DNA from: Gemmatimonadota bacterium
Lineage (GTDB): Bacteria > Gemmatimonadota > Gemmatimonadetes > Longimicrobiales > Gaopeijiaceae
Length of the DNA: 5,309 nucleotides
Assembly: GCA_015492755.1 (NCBI GenBank)
Contig: WGEM01000273.1
Location: 1-5,309 of the forward strand
Reading direction: 5' to 3'
Position 1 is the stretch's first letter; every line of letters starts with the position of its first letter. The notes under the pieces were generated by a model. The model was not told the origin of the DNA and did not search any database. It saw nothing but the letters and a program-made list of their open reading frames with translations. Of this stretch, positions 4,205 to 5,309 are shown one piece after another. A program made the position numbers and the translations under genes.

Positions 4205-5309
4205 TCACCGCCCCCCCATCGCCGCCAGCGTCTCGGGCAGGACCACCTCGAACTCGTCCTCGAAGTCGATGCGCTCGGGTGCGGGGACGTAGCGACCCAG
4301 CTCAGGCTCCCCGGCGGCCAGCGCACGGTCGAAGAGTTCGGCGGCCCTCCGGCTCTCCGCCGCGGCGTCGTCCGCGGTGGAGTACACGATCTCGCCCACC
4401 GGGCGCTCTTCCAGCTTGAGGGCGCGCCTCATGGCCTCCGACGCGGTGAAGGCCCGTCGGAGGGCCTCGAAGTGGTACCACGTATCCCCGTCCTCGCCCA
4501 CGCGTACCTCGGCGTCCAGCTCCGCGGCCAGCTCGTGGAGGGCGCGCTCCACATCCTGCGGTGAGGCCTCGGGGAGTCGCTGCAGCACATGGGTGCGCGC
4601 CTCCCCCTCGCTGACCTCGCGATCCTCCGCCAGCGTGCGGGCGTACACGAGACCCAGCAGCACCTTGCGTACATTCCGCGCGCGCCGTCTCCGGTTCTCC
4701 CGCGCCACCAGCCAGGTGCGGACGCCCGGCACGGCGAAGAAGAGCGTGCTGAAGGTCACCGGCACCACCACCAGGCCCACCATGGCCAGAGGCCCCCCCA
4801 GGCCCAGACGGGGAAGGATGAACCACGGCGCCGTGGCGGATGCCGCCAGCGTGAAGGCGTTCATTCCGCCTACGAGGAGGTTGGTGCCGGCCGTGTTTCC
4901 GGTGAGCTCCTTTCGGGGCTCCAGGCGCTGCCAGGCCGGACGGGGCTCGCGCACCGCGCGGTGGTGCAGCGTGGGCATGAGGTGTTCGAACACGTACACC
5001 ACCTCGCCGTCGGGGCTGGGAATCGCCTCGCCGTCGTACGCGCCCAGCAGACGACCCATCTCCTCCTCGGCCTCGGCGAAGGTGGCGCCGGTATGCTCCA
5101 CCAGCTCGGCGGTGGTGAGCACCCCGCCGCGGGCGCGGATGAGCCGGATGACGGACCGGTCCTTCTGTTCTCGTGTCGGTTGAGGCTCATCGGGTCCGAA
5201 GACGAACGCAAACACCTTCTTGTAGAAGGGCACCTTCACCTCGCCGGGGAGCGACGCCTCCCACCGTCGGCCGTAGTACGGGCGACCGTAGCCCCAGTTG
5301 CGCCCGAAG
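4205..5309 (-). CDS. Membrane protein of unknown function with two winged-helix-like segments, 5' end outside window
   Basis: I do not recognise a named family with confidence. A GTG at 5239 could start a 344-residue protein, but the frame is open to the right edge and its 23 extra codons (FGRNWGYGRPYYGRRW and on) look like real protein, so the start is probably beyond the window. Counting from 5239, the order is: a basic/aromatic lead-in VPFYKKVFAFVFGPDEP (3-19); a winged-helix-like segment (about 26-88) with LTTAELVEHTGATFAEAEEEMGRLL and a wing ending VVYVFEHLM; a two-helix membrane hairpin (about 120-142 and 150-172) turned at PRLGLGG; a strongly basic stretch RENRRRRARNVRK (180-192); a second winged-helix-like segment (about 205-262) ending TWYHFEAL; and a charged tail. 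Both soluble parts would lie on the same, cytoplasmic, side, with the basic stretch after helix 2. It is the first gene of a minus-strand pair with the ybjD-like gene. The lead-in recalls uncharacterised cyanobacterial proteins with an FVFG motif. Confidence 0.78.
   Translation of the reverse strand, partial: FGRNWGYGRPYYGRRWEASLPGEVKVPFYKKVFAFVFGPDEPQPTREQKDRSVIRLIRARGGVLTTAELVEHTGATFAEAEEEMGRLLGAYDGEAIPSPDGEVVYVFEHLMPTLHHRAVREPRPAWQRLEPRKELTGNTAGTNLLVGGMNAFTLAASATAPWFILPRLGLGGPLAMVGLVVVPVTFSTLFFAVPGVRTWLVARENRRRRARNVRKVLLGLVYARTLAEDREVSEGEARTHVLQRLPEASPQDVERALHELAAELDAEVRVGEDGDTWYHFEALRRAFTASEAMRRALKLEERPVGEIVYSTADDAAAESRRAAELFDRALAAGEPELGRYVPAPERIDFEDEFEVVLPETLAAMGGR

Noticed and set aside
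4177..4326. Longer, 604-residue version of the YbjD-like protein starting at 4326
   Set aside because: The extension overlaps the last 122 nt of the upstream gene, is Trp/Arg/Ser-rich without domain similarity, and the family N-terminus (VRLTRVRIEGFRG) begins exactly at GTG 4176.
3298..4419. A 373-codon plus-strand open frame opposite the YbjD-like gene
   Set aside because: It is antisense to clear Walker and TOPRIM motifs and has no recognisable protein features.

Overview
The window is high-GC bacterial DNA (roughly 70 % by eye) with tightly packed genes. It carries no rRNA, tRNA, insertion sequence, CRISPR array or phage structural gene that I can see. Two features suggest Gemmatimonadota or a related soil or environmental phylum: a BlaI repressor is followed at once by an M56 (BlaR1-like) membrane peptidase with a C-terminal TonB-type domain, and a style of TPFTVAP...ALNRDRRVPVWV C-terminus that I associate with that phylum. 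This assignment is an inference from gene style, not proof.

Left part (1-1135). The 3' end of a GNAT acetyltransferase gene runs in from the left edge on the + strand. It converges, with a 19-nt gap, on a small minus-strand gene for a DUF427-like protein. The 302-nt divergent intergenic region upstream of that gene holds the most readable regulatory DNA of the window. There is a TTGACA box, a weak -10 at 17-bp spacing, and two related inverted repeats 44 bp apart, one touching the -35 and the other covering the -10. They read as BlaI operators.

Middle (1136-2505). blaI is intact and overlaps the next gene by ATGA. That next gene, the BlaR1/M56-type partner, is broken. The segment that should carry the HExxH zinc site is absent, an in-frame TAG interrupts it, and most of the later peptidase and linker region is gone. 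The reading frame then continues, undisturbed, into a well-preserved TonB C-terminal domain. The repressor and its operators therefore seem intact while the protease expected to relieve repression is dead.

Right part (2512-5309, all minus strand). A two-gene run transcribes leftwards. An upstream gene, cut by the right window edge, encodes a membrane protein of unknown function with a two-helix hairpin between two winged-helix-like segments. Twenty-eight bases downstream starts a complete OLD-family ATPase/TOPRIM nuclease closely resembling E. coli YbjD (DUF2813). It ends 6 nt from the end of the broken M56-TonB gene. Whether the two minus-strand genes work together is not known to me; the spacing suggests co-transcription.
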